A DNA stretch of 9,512 nt from CAJWBT01 sp964401855 (GTDB lineage Bacteria > Chloroflexota > Dehalococcoidia > Lucifugimonadales > UBA3495), in assembly GCA_964401855.1 (NCBI GenBank), contig CAYOAF010000173.1:1-9512 (forward strand), given 5' to 3'. Below the pieces are notes generated by a model. That model ran no database searches and was not told the DNA's origin. It saw only the letters and a program-made list of their open reading frames with translations. Of the stretch, positions 1 to 6,631 are shown one piece after another; positions within the stretch are counted from its first letter, which is position 1, and each line of letters opens with the position of its first letter. A program made the position numbers and the translations under genes.

Positions 1-339
1 GGAGCCGGCCTATGCAGGTTCCACGGGAATGATGGGCCAGGGCAGGCGAGGGATTTCAAGCACGGATGGCCGACGCTTTCCCCTGGCCACCGGTAGGATG
101 GACGAGTCCGACGAAGAGTGAGCGGGCGGTTTCGTACCCGGAGGCGGGCCAGGGTCCGGGAGAGTCGAAAGTTGCGCGTCATTTAGGTATCCGCCCCAGG
201 AGAGGGCGTCATTCCTGGTCCCAAGGGCGGCTCGCGGTCAATGCAAGTGGCGATACCATGCCGGTCACCGCGCATCGGCGTCGACGCCTGATCGACCGGA
301 AGCTGGGCGGTAGGCAAGCATAGCTGAGGGTAGAGCGGC
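1..339. other. Leader region with no convincing gene
   Basis: I see no protein in this stretch that looks real: the only open frame of any length gives a low-complexity, Arg/Pro/Gly-rich product of 85 residues with no recognisable motif. It contains a 12-bp perfect palindrome, GGCGTCGACGCC, at 277-288 and a short hairpin GGAC-ga-GTCC at 100-109, neither of which matches an RNA family I know. A GAGG at 326-329 probably serves as ribosome binding site for the gene starting at 340. No good -35/-10 pair was found for that gene, so its promoter is unassigned. Confidence 0.5.
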
Positions 340-1251
340 ATGTTGCTTCCCGGGCGCTTCAACGCCTTCAAGCGGGTCCCGCTTAGGACCTGGCTTCACC
401 ACCTCCGGGAGTTGCTCATCATCGTAGGCGCCTACTTCCTCTACATGTACACCAGAGCGCTATTCTTCGACGACATCGAAGCCTCTGCCCTGGCCAATGC
501 CAGCACGATAATTGCACTGGAAAAATCACTGGGGTTCTTCTGGGAACCGGATTGGCAGGCGTGGGCCATCGCCAGCGCCCAAACCGTGGTGGTCTTCTTC
601 AATTGGGCCTACATATTCACTTTCTGGCCGATTATCTTGACCGCCGCCCTCATCCTCTATGTTGGCAACCGGCCCCGCTACATTTATTACCGCAACGTCG
701 TGCTGCTCAGCTTTGTCCTGGCCCTGTTGGGCTTCATGTTGTTTCCCTTGGCCCCGCCTCGCATGATGGCCAGCTACTTCGTGGACACCATCAATGCCTT
801 CGGTCCGGCCTTTTACGCCAGCCGGGAGTTCGCCAACTACTATAATCCATACGCGGCGATGCCCAGCCTGCACTTCAGCTGGACCGTCATGTTCGGCATC
901 GTGTTCCTGCGATCGGGCAACAGGTGGGTGCGAGTCCTCGGAATCCTCTACCCGGCGGTAACCCTGCTGGCCATCACCATTACCGGCAACCACTACATTC
1001 TCGATGCGATTGGTGGCGGCATCTTGATTGCGGGCGCTTTCGCCGCATTGGAGCTGGGAATCCGCTGCCGGTTCTTCTTGCCGAAATTGCGGACGCATCT
1101 TCGGGCATCGTTCGGCAAACGCCGGCATCCCATCGCCGGTGCGATTGGGCCGATGGGGGCGCCTGCCGTAGACGGGCTTCAAGATGCCCAGGACGGGTAC
1201 CACGATTGTGCCGGCGAGCCCTCGGGTCAGCAGGGCACCCTGTCTAGCTAG
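340..1251 (+). CDS. PAP2-family integral membrane phosphatase/transferase, copy 1
   Basis: A 303-residue polytopic membrane protein of the PAP2 superfamily, closest in style to the PAP2_3/Aur1-like branch that acts on lipid phosphates or transfers lipid head groups. Visible motifs are PSLHFSW (residues 175-181, catalytic-type His178) and NHYILDAIGG (217-226, His218 and Asp222 forming the H-x3-D signature), plus APPR (138-141) and FVDT (147-150), which recur in this branch. Hydrophobic segments lie near 24-43, 81-108, 118-138, 182-216 and 223-240, and the active-site motifs sit at membrane edges. The tail after about 245 is basic, then polar and unremarkable. The ATG at 340 has a GAGG 10 nt upstream, which supports the start. 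It is followed after 10 bp by a second copy. The family call is firm; the substrate (phosphatidate, undecaprenyl pyrophosphate, or head-group transfer as in inositol phosphorylceramide synthase) cannot be read from the sequence. Confidence 0.88.
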   Translation: MLLPGRFNAFKRVPLRTWLHHLRELLIIVGAYFLYMYTRALFFDDIEASALANASTIIALEKSLGFFWEPDWQAWAIASAQTVVVFFNWAYIFTFWPIILTAALILYVGNRPRYIYYRNVVLLSFVLALLGFMLFPLAPPRMMASYFVDTINAFGPAFYASREFANYYNPYAAMPSLHFSWTVMFGIVFLRSGNRWVRVLGILYPAVTLLAITITGNHYILDAIGGGILIAGAFAALELGIRCRFFLPKLRTHLRASFGKRRHPIAGAIGPMGAPAVDGLQDAQDGYHDCAGEPSGQQGTLSS

Positions 1252-1261
1252 TCCAAGCTGA

Positions 1262-2164
1262 ATGGACGGCGATGGAGAACGGGGTCATCACCCGGTGGAC
1301 CCCCCGGTGGACCCCTTCGAAAACCGGGCTGCTCCGGCCAGGTGGTCCCGTGCCCGCAACGCCCCGGTCCTGTCGGCGCTGGGGACCTGGAAAGGCCACT
1401 TTCTGGAGCTTGCCCTGATCCTTGGGGCCTACGCCGTGTATCTTCTCACTCGCGGCCTGGTATTCTCCGACCTAGACGCCAAAGGGCTGGAGAACGCGGG
1501 CCGGGTCATTTCCCTGGAAAAGTCTCTGGGCTTCTTCTGGGAGCCGGGGTGGCAGTCCTGGACCCTGGACAACGCCAAAGGGGTCGCCACGTTCCTCAAC
1601 TGGGTCTATATCGTCACCTATTGGCCGGTGATTATGGCCATGGGGATGGTCCTGTATGCCACCAACCGGCCCCGGTACTACTACACCCGCACCGTTGTGC
1701 TGATCACCCTGGCAATCGCGTTGCTCGTATTCATGCTGTTCCCGGTTGTCTCGCCGTTCAACATGACCGCATATTTTGTGAACACCATCCAGGAGTTGGG
1801 CCCTTCAATCTACGGGGGGCCGGAGATGGCTGCCTTCTACAACTCCAACGCGGCCATGCCCAGCCTCCACTTCAGCTGGACGGTCATCCTGGGAGCGGTC
1901 ATCGTCCGGTCTTTCGGCGGCTGGATCAGGCTTCTTGGAATGATCTATCCGGTGTTGACCTTTTTCGCCATCACCATCACGGCTAACCATTTCATCGCGG
2001 ACGCCATGGCTGGAGGCGCTCTCTCAGCAATTGCGTTTGCGATGATGGAATTGGCGGCCCGCCGCCGGTTGCTTCCCCGGTTGCTTCCCCGGTTGCTTCC
2101 TATGAGGCGAGGCTGGCCGGGCCAGGGTGGATGGGGGGCGCCGGGACGCGGCCAGTTTCGGTGA
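1262..2164 (+). CDS. PAP2-family integral membrane protein, copy 2 (tandem paralog)
   Basis: A 300-residue paralog of the preceding gene: from residue 49 it aligns without gaps to residue 24 onward of copy 1, about half the positions being identical. It keeps PSLHFSW (200-206, His203) and NHFIADAMAGG (242-252, His243 and Asp247), so the core PAP2 catalytic residues are intact. It differs at two places that look family-typical: the APPR arginine of copy 1 is Phe166 and the FVDT aspartate is Asn174. Substrate or activity may therefore differ. The N-terminus is about 25 residues longer and Pro/Asp-rich, with no Shine-Dalgarno before the ATG at 1262. Translation may be coupled to copy 1 (10 bp gap), or a later GTG (1295 or 1307) may be the true start. 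The C-terminus carries three LLPR-type repeats from a 12-bp DNA repeat, then a Gly/Arg-rich tail. Confidence 0.85.
   Translation: MDGDGERGHHPVDPPVDPFENRAAPARWSRARNAPVLSALGTWKGHFLELALILGAYAVYLLTRGLVFSDLDAKGLENAGRVISLEKSLGFFWEPGWQSWTLDNAKGVATFLNWVYIVTYWPVIMAMGMVLYATNRPRYYYTRTVVLITLAIALLVFMLFPVVSPFNMTAYFVNTIQELGPSIYGGPEMAAFYNSNAAMPSLHFSWTVILGAVIVRSFGGWIRLLGMIYPVLTFFAITITANHFIADAMAGGALSAIAFAMMELAARRRLLPRLLPRLLPMRRGWPGQGGWGAPGRGQFR
2065..2100 (+). repeat. Three perfect 12-bp tandem repeats in a coding tail
   Basis: The unit CCGGTTGCTTCC occurs three times head to tail at 2065-2076, 2077-2088 and 2089-2100. It is in frame (12 bp is four codons) and encodes the Leu-Leu-Pro-Arg repeat near residues 269-280 of the second PAP2 protein. 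Copy-number change would add or remove four residues without a frameshift. Perfect identity suggests recent slippage. Confidence 0.9.
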
Positions 2165-2206
2165 CAACCGGGGCGGCCTGGGCAACCGGTTTGAAGGCAG
2201 CAGTGA

Positions 2207-2239
2207 GAACCCGGTGGCGGGCCGGCCGGGGCCGGGTTC
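2207..2239. terminator. GC-rich hairpin between convergent genes
   Basis: GAACCCGG at 2207-2214 pairs perfectly with CCGGGTTC at 2232-2239, and the 17-nt loop contains the palindrome GGCCGGCC (2220-2227). It lies in the 89-bp gap between the stop codon of the second PAP2 gene and the stop codon of the convergent CoA-transferase gene, where a bidirectional terminator is expected. There is no T-tract on either side, so it is not a canonical intrinsic terminator. Confidence 0.45.
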
Positions 2240-2253
2240 CCGGCGGTAATCGG

Positions 2254-3471
2254 TTATCCAACGACTTTCTGGTCCCGCAACTGCTGGATGCGGGCGGCAT
2301 TGTAACCCAGCTCTCCAAGTACCTCTTCCGTGTGCTGGCCCAAAAGAGGAGCCGGGCGGCGCAATCCGCCGGGGGTCTCCGAGAGGCGGACGGGTACGTT
2401 GACCATTTCCACCTGCCCCTCCATGGGGTGCTCGAGGAAGGTCAGCATCTCGTTGTCCCTGATCTGGGGGTGGTCGAAAACCTCGTCCCGCTCCAGTATC
2501 GGCGCCGCCGCAAGGTCGTGCCGCTCCAGGATGCTCAACCACGCCTCCCTTGTTTTCGTGGCCAGGATGCCTTCGATAAGCTCGCGCAGTTCCACGCTTC
2601 GCTGCGTCCGTTTCAGGTTGTCGCTGAAGTCCGGGTCGTCGATCAGGTGCTCCAGATCCAAGGCACGGCAAAGGGCGGCGAACTGCTGGTCGTTTATCAC
2701 CACCATGATAAGGAACTTGCCATCCAGGCACCGGTACGGGGCATAGAGGGCTTGGCGGGTGTAGTCCACGGCGTTAACTTTGGAGCTTTCCCGCTCCACC
2801 CGCACCATGTCCACCGACTGCATGGCCATGGCTATGTGCAGTAGCGACGTCTCCACCCTCTGGCCGCGTCCCGTCCTCTCCCGCACCAGCAGGGCCAAGG
2901 CTATGCCATAGGCCATCGCCATCGGAGCGGAGGTGTCCGAAACCCAGGTACTGCTGGCTATCGGTACGCCCTCCGCGGTTCGTCGCTTGCCGAGGACCCC
3001 GGAAATGGACTGGAACAGCAGGTCATACCCGCGGCGGTGGGCGTAGGGACCCCGTTCGCCGAAGGCCGAGACACCCACGTAAATCAGCCGGGGATTACGC
3101 TGGCTCAGGGTTTCATAGCCGTACCCCAGCCGTTGCTCCACCCCGGGGCGAAAATTATGGATGAAGACGTCAGCCTCGTCCAACAACCGGTAGACGATCT
3201 CCCGGCCCTCGGGGCAGGAGATGTCCACGGCCATTCCCCGCTTGTTCCGGTTCACCACCAGGAAGGACCGGCTTTCTCCCTGGGCCGTGGGAGGTTGGGT
3301 AAACAACCGGCGGGAATCGTCGCCCCAGAGGGGCTCGATCTTGACCACATCGGCCCCCTGGTCTCCAAGGTACATTCCAATTCCCGGTGCGGCCCAAACC
3401 TGGGCCACCTCCACTACTTTGACGCCTTCCAGGGCCAGGTGCCCCATTCCAGTCTGATCATCGAGCGTCAC
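2254..3471 (-). CDS. Class III CoA-transferase (CaiB/BaiF family)
   Basis: A 405-residue soluble protein, normal length for family III CoA-transferases, which move CoA between a thioester donor and a carboxylic acid acceptor through an aspartyl-CoA intermediate. Family signatures run in order: an N-terminal nucleotide-binding-like segment ending GADVVKIEP (39-47), NRNKRGMAVD (74-83), HNFRPG (105-110), GERGPYAHRRGYDLL (138-152), the catalytic-type Asp179 in SDTSAPMAMAYG, GRGQRVETSLL (201-211), and the C-terminal LGQHTEEVLGELGY (377-390). The start is a GTG at 3471 with AGGAGG nine bases upstream; an internal ATG at residue 9 has a much weaker site. It is transcribed alone, convergent with the PAP2 pair and divergent from the MFS pair. 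Members act in carnitine, bile acid, oxalate, racemase (AMACR) and other pathways; nothing here fixes the acyl substrate. Confidence 0.92.
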   Translation of the reverse strand: MTLDDQTGMGHLALEGVKVVEVAQVWAAPGIGMYLGDQGADVVKIEPLWGDDSRRLFTQPPTAQGESRSFLVVNRNKRGMAVDISCPEGREIVYRLLDEADVFIHNFRPGVEQRLGYGYETLSQRNPRLIYVGVSAFGERGPYAHRRGYDLLFQSISGVLGKRRTAEGVPIASSTWVSDTSAPMAMAYGIALALLVRERTGRGQRVETSLLHIAMAMQSVDMVRVERESSKVNAVDYTRQALYAPYRCLDGKFLIMVVINDQQFAALCRALDLEHLIDDPDFSDNLKRTQRSVELRELIEGILATKTREAWLSILERHDLAAAPILERDEVFDHPQIRDNEMLTFLEHPMEGQVEMVNVPVRLSETPGGLRRPAPLLGQHTEEVLGELGYNAARIQQLRDQKVVG

Positions 3472-3480
3472 TACCCTGGG

Positions 3481-3486
3481 CCTCCT
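3481..3486 (-). promoter_or_regulatory. Shine-Dalgarno of the CoA-transferase gene
   Basis: Read on the minus strand this is AGGAGG, nine bases before the GTG at 3471. It supports the GTG start over the in-frame ATG eight codons later. Confidence 0.65.
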
Positions 3487-3724
3487 CTACGGCATACATG
3501 GTTTGCCGGTACCGGATTCATAATTCCTGCGGATGCTGCGCGTTGAGCATCCCGTCTGGGACGCATTCCATCCCGGCCGGCGAGACGGCGCCGGCACCCA
3601 GTCTACCAGCTTGACCTCTTTTTTCCCACCCACTCGATCTTGACGGCTCCTTACCCTGCCCGGAGCGGTTCAGGTAAGGACCGCAGACGCCAGGTCCGCG
3701 GACCGGCGGATGCCGCGTGTCAGG
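3487..3724. other. Divergent intergenic region between CoA-transferase and MFS genes
   Basis: No gene is visible here. It holds a perfect 10-bp palindrome CCGGTACCGG at 3506-3515 and an inverted repeat GGATGCT/AGCATCC (3531-3537 and 3546-3552, 8-nt spacer), either of which could be an operator for the minus-strand gene. A convincing -35/-10 pair for the CoA-transferase gene was not found; an AT-rich patch near 3518-3526 is the only candidate -10 area. The plus-strand promoter for the first MFS gene begins at 3725. Confidence 0.45.
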
Positions 3725-3753
3725 TTGCTAAGGCCGCCGGATAGTCCTAGCAT
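3725..3753 (+). promoter_or_regulatory. Predicted sigma70-type promoter of MFS copy 1
   Basis: TTGCTA at 3725-3730 and TAGCAT at 3748-3753 are separated by exactly 17 bp, matching a housekeeping -35/-10 arrangement. The same arrangement with the same spacing and distance to the start codon precedes the second MFS gene at 5266-5294, which is the main support. The implied 5' untranslated region is about 22 nt. Confidence 0.6.
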
Positions 3754-3771
3754 TGGGACGCCTATGCTGGC

Positions 3772-3776
3772 GGAGG
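3772..3776 (+). promoter_or_regulatory. Shine-Dalgarno that fixes the TTG start of MFS copy 1
   Basis: GGAGG lies six bases before the TTG at 3783. No ATG or GTG is available nearby in frame, and the identical context is repeated at 5313-5317, so TTG is very likely the real initiator. Confidence 0.7.
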
Positions 3777-3782
3777 CATTGA

Positions 3783-5072
3783 TTGAGCACGGCATCTCCT
3801 ACTGAAGAGAAAGTGCGGCAGCCCCGGAGCGGCGCCTTCATCCTGGCCAACCTGTCCATCGGCCACGGTATCACCCACTGGTACATGGCCAGCATGATGT
3901 TCATGCTCCCACGCATCCAGACCACCCTTGGCTTCAACAACCCTCAGTTTGGTGCGCTGAACTCCATCCGGCAGATTGCCAGTGGCACGGCCAACGTCCC
4001 CGCGGGCCTGATCACCGACATGGCGAAGAACCAGTGGGGGGCGATCCTGGTCGGGTGCATGCTCCTGCAGGCTGTCTCGTTCGGGCTGATCGCTGTCAGC
4101 CCCAACTTCATGGTCCTGGCCTTCGTAATCGTGATTCTTCCTCTCCCCGGTACCATCTGGCATATGCCCGCCATCGCCGCCATATCCCAGCGCATGCCGG
4201 AAAGGCGGGGGTTTGGGCTGTCGGTTCACGGGATCGGGTCTCAGGTGGGGAGCAGCCTCGGCCCCGTGGCAACCGGGGCCCTGATCACGCTGATGGCGGG
4301 AGGAATGGCGATAGCGGCCTGGCGAAGCGTCACGCTCCTGTACGTCCTGCCGGCGATCGTTATGGCGGTGGTGGTCTGGTGGTCCCTACGAGACCTGGGC
4401 ACCAGCGGTACAATGGCCAACGACCCGGCGCCGCTCAGGGAGCGGGTGCAGGGCGTTTGGAACCTACTGCGGAACCGGACCATCCTGGCGTTGATGCTGG
4501 CCATCCTGCTGCGCAGCATGGGGTTCAACTCCCTGACCATCTGGGTGCCCAAATACCTACAGGATTCGGTCGAGCAAGGCGGGCTGCGAATGTCACCATT
4601 CCTTGCCGGTCTGAACTTTTCGCTGCTGACGACCCTGGGAATAATCTCCTCCCCGGTCCTGGGCATGCTCTCCGACCGCCACGGCCGGAAGATGGTGCTG
4701 ATCCCCTGTCTCACCGTCGCCGCCCTGCTGGCCCTGGCCATTGGACAGGCGGGCGAGGGGATCCTGCTGACCCTGACGATTCTGGCTTCCGGGATGTTCA
4801 CCTACTCGCTGGCCCAGATAATGCAGGCCACGGTGCTGGACCAGGTGGGCCGGGGGACCGAGGGCGCCACCATGGGAACGGTGATGGGCCTGACTCACAT
4901 TGTCAGCGCCTTGTCTCCAATGATCGCCGCGGGAATCGTCGATGCCTACGGACTCGGCTCGGTGTTCTACTACAACGCCGCCCTGTGGGGCGCAACGGTG
5001 GTGGTTCTTGTGTTCACCTCCTTGAAGCCGCCGCCCCGGTTGGCCGGCCGGGCACCCGCAGCCGCAGGCTAG
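3783..5072 (+). CDS. MFS transporter, copy 1
   Basis: A 429-residue secondary transporter of the major facilitator superfamily with about 12 hydrophobic segments (roughly from residue 17 to 413) and a central polar loop near 203-228. The MFS signature between helices 2 and 3 appears as GLITDMAKNQWG (75-86), and its second-half counterpart between helices 8 and 9 is clear as GMLSDRHGRK (294-303). A conserved stretch LPGTIWHMPAIAAISQRMP (121-139) lies around helices 4-5. It starts at TTG with GGAGG six bases upstream and ends with a short Pro/Ala-rich cytoplasmic tail. A near-identical-length copy follows after 251 bp. Substrate cannot be assigned; proximity to a CoA-transferase would fit an organic acid, but that is a guess. 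Confidence 0.9.
   Translation: MSTASPTEEKVRQPRSGAFILANLSIGHGITHWYMASMMFMLPRIQTTLGFNNPQFGALNSIRQIASGTANVPAGLITDMAKNQWGAILVGCMLLQAVSFGLIAVSPNFMVLAFVIVILPLPGTIWHMPAIAAISQRMPERRGFGLSVHGIGSQVGSSLGPVATGALITLMAGGMAIAAWRSVTLLYVLPAIVMAVVVWWSLRDLGTSGTMANDPAPLRERVQGVWNLLRNRTILALMLAILLRSMGFNSLTIWVPKYLQDSVEQGGLRMSPFLAGLNFSLLTTLGIISSPVLGMLSDRHGRKMVLIPCLTVAALLALAIGQAGEGILLTLTILASGMFTYSLAQIMQATVLDQVGRGTEGATMGTVMGLTHIVSALSPMIAAGIVDAYGLGSVFYYNAALWGATVVVLVFTSLKPPPRLAGRAPAAAG
4124..4200 (+). repeat. Near-identical DNA patch shared with MFS copy 2
   Basis: These 77 bases match 5665-5741 at 72 positions, including most silent sites, whereas the neighbouring segment coding for residues 51-100 is below half identical at protein level. 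A second such patch is 4523-4570 against 6064-6111 (46 of 48). The two genes lie in direct orientation with a constant offset of 1541 bp. Confidence 0.8.
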
Positions 5073-5265
5073 CCTCTCCTCTGGGTATCGCCGGGGCCCT
5101 GCCGTTGGGGAGCGACCTGCCCACCCAGCGGTCCACCTGCCCTCTTCGTTGCGGGTTCTCTGACCGCTTTAACAGGGATTTTCACCGGGCCTCATCGTGG
5201 GCCCGGCTGTGCGGTGAAGAGATACCTCGCCCTGGGCCCTGGGGCCGCGAGAACCGTTTTGCATG
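5073..5265 (+). other. Intergenic region between the two MFS genes
   Basis: No gene is seen. A perfect 7-bp hairpin CCGGGCC/GGCCCGG (5185-5191 and 5200-5206, 8-nt loop) lies here. It overlaps a second possible pairing, TTCACCG (5181-5187) with CGGTGAA (5212-5218). The two pairings are partly exclusive. It could be an attenuator-like or terminator hairpin for the first MFS gene; no T-tract follows. Confidence 0.45.
5185..5206 (+). terminator. Possible hairpin terminator after MFS copy 1
   Basis: CCGGGCC and GGCCCGG form a strong 7-bp stem with loop TCATCGTG, 113 bp past the stop codon of the first MFS gene and about 60 bp before the second gene's -35. Lack of a following T-run makes intrinsic termination uncertain; it may equally be a structural or RNA-stability element. 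Confidence 0.35.
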
Positions 5266-5294
5266 TTGCGAATATCGGTGGACCGCCCTAGAAT
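5266..5294 (+). promoter_or_regulatory. Predicted sigma70-type promoter of MFS copy 2
   Basis: TTGCGA at 5266-5271 and TAGAAT at 5289-5294 are 17 bp apart. The -10 is 19 bases in front of the Shine-Dalgarno, exactly as in copy 1. The second transporter therefore likely has its own promoter rather than depending on read-through. Confidence 0.65.
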
Positions 5295-5312
5295 TGGGAA
5301 GCCCAAGTAGGC

Positions 5313-5317
5313 GGAGG
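5313..5317 (+). promoter_or_regulatory. Shine-Dalgarno that fixes the TTG start of MFS copy 2
   Basis: GGAGG is six bases before the TTG at 5324. The segment from here through the first codons is base-for-base the same as in copy 1. Confidence 0.7.
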
Positions 5318-5323
5318 CATTGA

Positions 5324-6613
5324 TTGAGCACGGCATCCCCGGCGCGAGAGAAAGTCCGGCGGCCCCGGAGCGCCGCCTTCATTCTGACCAATCTGTCCAT
5401 CGGTCACGGCATCACCCACTGGTACATGGCAAGCATGCTGTTAATGCTGCCCGTCATCCAGAAGTCACTCGGACTTAGCGATTTCCAGTTCGCCTCCCTG
5501 CACACCATCCGGCAGGTTTCCGCCGGCGCCGCCACCATCCCCACCGGCGTTCTCATCGACATGGCGAAAAACCAGTGGGGGTTGATTCTGACCGGCTGCA
5601 TGGTCATGGCCGGAATAGCTTCTGGCCTTATCTCGCTCAGCCCCGGCTACTTGTACCTTGCCGTCGTAATCGTTCTTCTTCCTCTCCCGGGTACCATTTG
5701 GCATATGCCGGCCATCGCCGCCATATCCCAGCGCATGCCGGACAAGCGGGGGATGGGGCTGTCCATCCACGGCATTGGCTCCCAGTTGGGGACCAGCCTC
5801 GGTCCCTACGGTACCGGCCACTTGCTGGCCCTGATGGCGGGGTGGTCGGCGATGGAGGACTGGAGGAGCGTATCGCTCATCTATGTTGCGCCGGCCTTGG
5901 TCATGGCGGTGGTGGTCTGGTGGTCTCTTCGAGACCTGGGCAGCAGCGGCACCGCGCCCAACCAGCAGACGCCGCTCAGGGCGCGGATCCGGGGTGTTGG
6001 GGGCTTGCTGCGCAACCGGACCATGCTGACACTGATGGTGGTCATTATGCTGCGCAACATGGGGTTCAATTCCCTGACCATCTGGGTGCCCAAATACCTG
6101 CAGGATTCGGTTGAAGATGGTGGCCTGGGGATGTCAACGGTCTTGGCCGGCATGAACGTTTCGTTGCTCACGGCCCTGGGGGTGCTCTCTTCCCCCTTCC
6201 TGGGCGCTCTCTCCGACCGCTACGGCAGGAGGAAAGTGCTGATTCCTTCCCTCAGCCTGGCCGCCGTGCTGGCCCTGGCCATCGGGCAAGCGGGTGACGG
6301 GGTATGGCTGACCCTGACGATTCTGGCTACCGGGCTGTTCACCTACTCACTGGGCCAGATACTGCAGGCCTCGGTCTTGGACCAGGTTGGAAAGGGCACC
6401 GAGGGCGCCACCATGGGGCTGGTTATGGGCCTGAACAACATATTCAGCGCCCTGTCTCCCATCGCCGCTGCGTTCGTCGTCGGCGCCTACGGTCTCAGCT
6501 CAGTCTTCTACTACAACGCCGGCTTGTGGGTCGCCGCCGTGGTGGTGCTTTCGTTCCTTAACCTGAAGCCACCTCCCAGGCTGGCCGGTCCGGCGCAGGA
6601 AGCAGCCGGCTAG
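5324..6613 (+). CDS. MFS transporter, copy 2 (tandem paralog)
   Basis: A second 429-residue MFS permease that aligns to copy 1 from end to end without a gap; counting by hand gives 301 identical residues of 429 (about 70%). It retains the helix 2-3 signature (DMAKNQWG, 79-86) and ALSDRYGRR (295-303). Conserved blocks LPGTIWHMPAIAAISQRMP (121-139), MGFNSLTIWVPKYLQDSV (246-263) and the LKPPPRLAG tail are almost unchanged. The least conserved window is residues 51-100 (23 of 50 identical), covering about helices 2 and 3, where substrate preference could differ. The TTG start, Shine-Dalgarno and promoter are copies of those of the first gene. The gene is intact and under apparent constraint, so this is a functional duplicate rather than a remnant. 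Substrate unknown. Confidence 0.9.
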   Translation: MSTASPAREKVRRPRSAAFILTNLSIGHGITHWYMASMLLMLPVIQKSLGLSDFQFASLHTIRQVSAGAATIPTGVLIDMAKNQWGLILTGCMVMAGIASGLISLSPGYLYLAVVIVLLPLPGTIWHMPAIAAISQRMPDKRGMGLSIHGIGSQLGTSLGPYGTGHLLALMAGWSAMEDWRSVSLIYVAPALVMAVVVWWSLRDLGSSGTAPNQQTPLRARIRGVGGLLRNRTMLTLMVVIMLRNMGFNSLTIWVPKYLQDSVEDGGLGMSTVLAGMNVSLLTALGVLSSPFLGALSDRYGRRKVLIPSLSLAAVLALAIGQAGDGVWLTLTILATGLFTYSLGQILQASVLDQVGKGTEGATMGLVMGLNNIFSALSPIAAAFVVGAYGLSSVFYYNAGLWVAAVVVLSFLNLKPPPRLAGPAQEAAG

Positions 6614-6631
6614 CCGCCCGTCCGGCCGCCG

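Noticed and set aside
91..165. Possible structured RNA (hammerhead or riboswitch-like segments around GGACGAGTCC and GACGAAG)
   Set aside because: The conserved core CUGAUGA...GAAA arrangement is absent and the pairings are short; no known riboswitch consensus matches.
66..323. Open frame of 85 residues at the left edge
   Set aside because: Composition is low-complexity and Arg/Pro-rich, no Shine-Dalgarno, no recognisable motif; typical chance frame in GC-rich DNA.
526..1203. Long minus-strand frame of 225 residues opposite the first PAP2 gene
   Set aside because: It is the shadow of a clearly coding plus-strand gene, with hydrophilic, repetitive composition and no family motifs.
4034..5323. 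Long second frame (429 residues) overlapping the first MFS gene and running up to the second
   Set aside because: Composition is His/Gly/Arg/Pro-rich as expected of an out-of-frame read; the other frame has all MFS signatures. Its equal length to the MFS proteins is coincidence.
6607..6616. Palindrome CGGCTAGCCG at the end of MFS copy 2
   Set aside because: No loop and no T-tract, so it is not a plausible terminator; short palindromes are common at this GC content.
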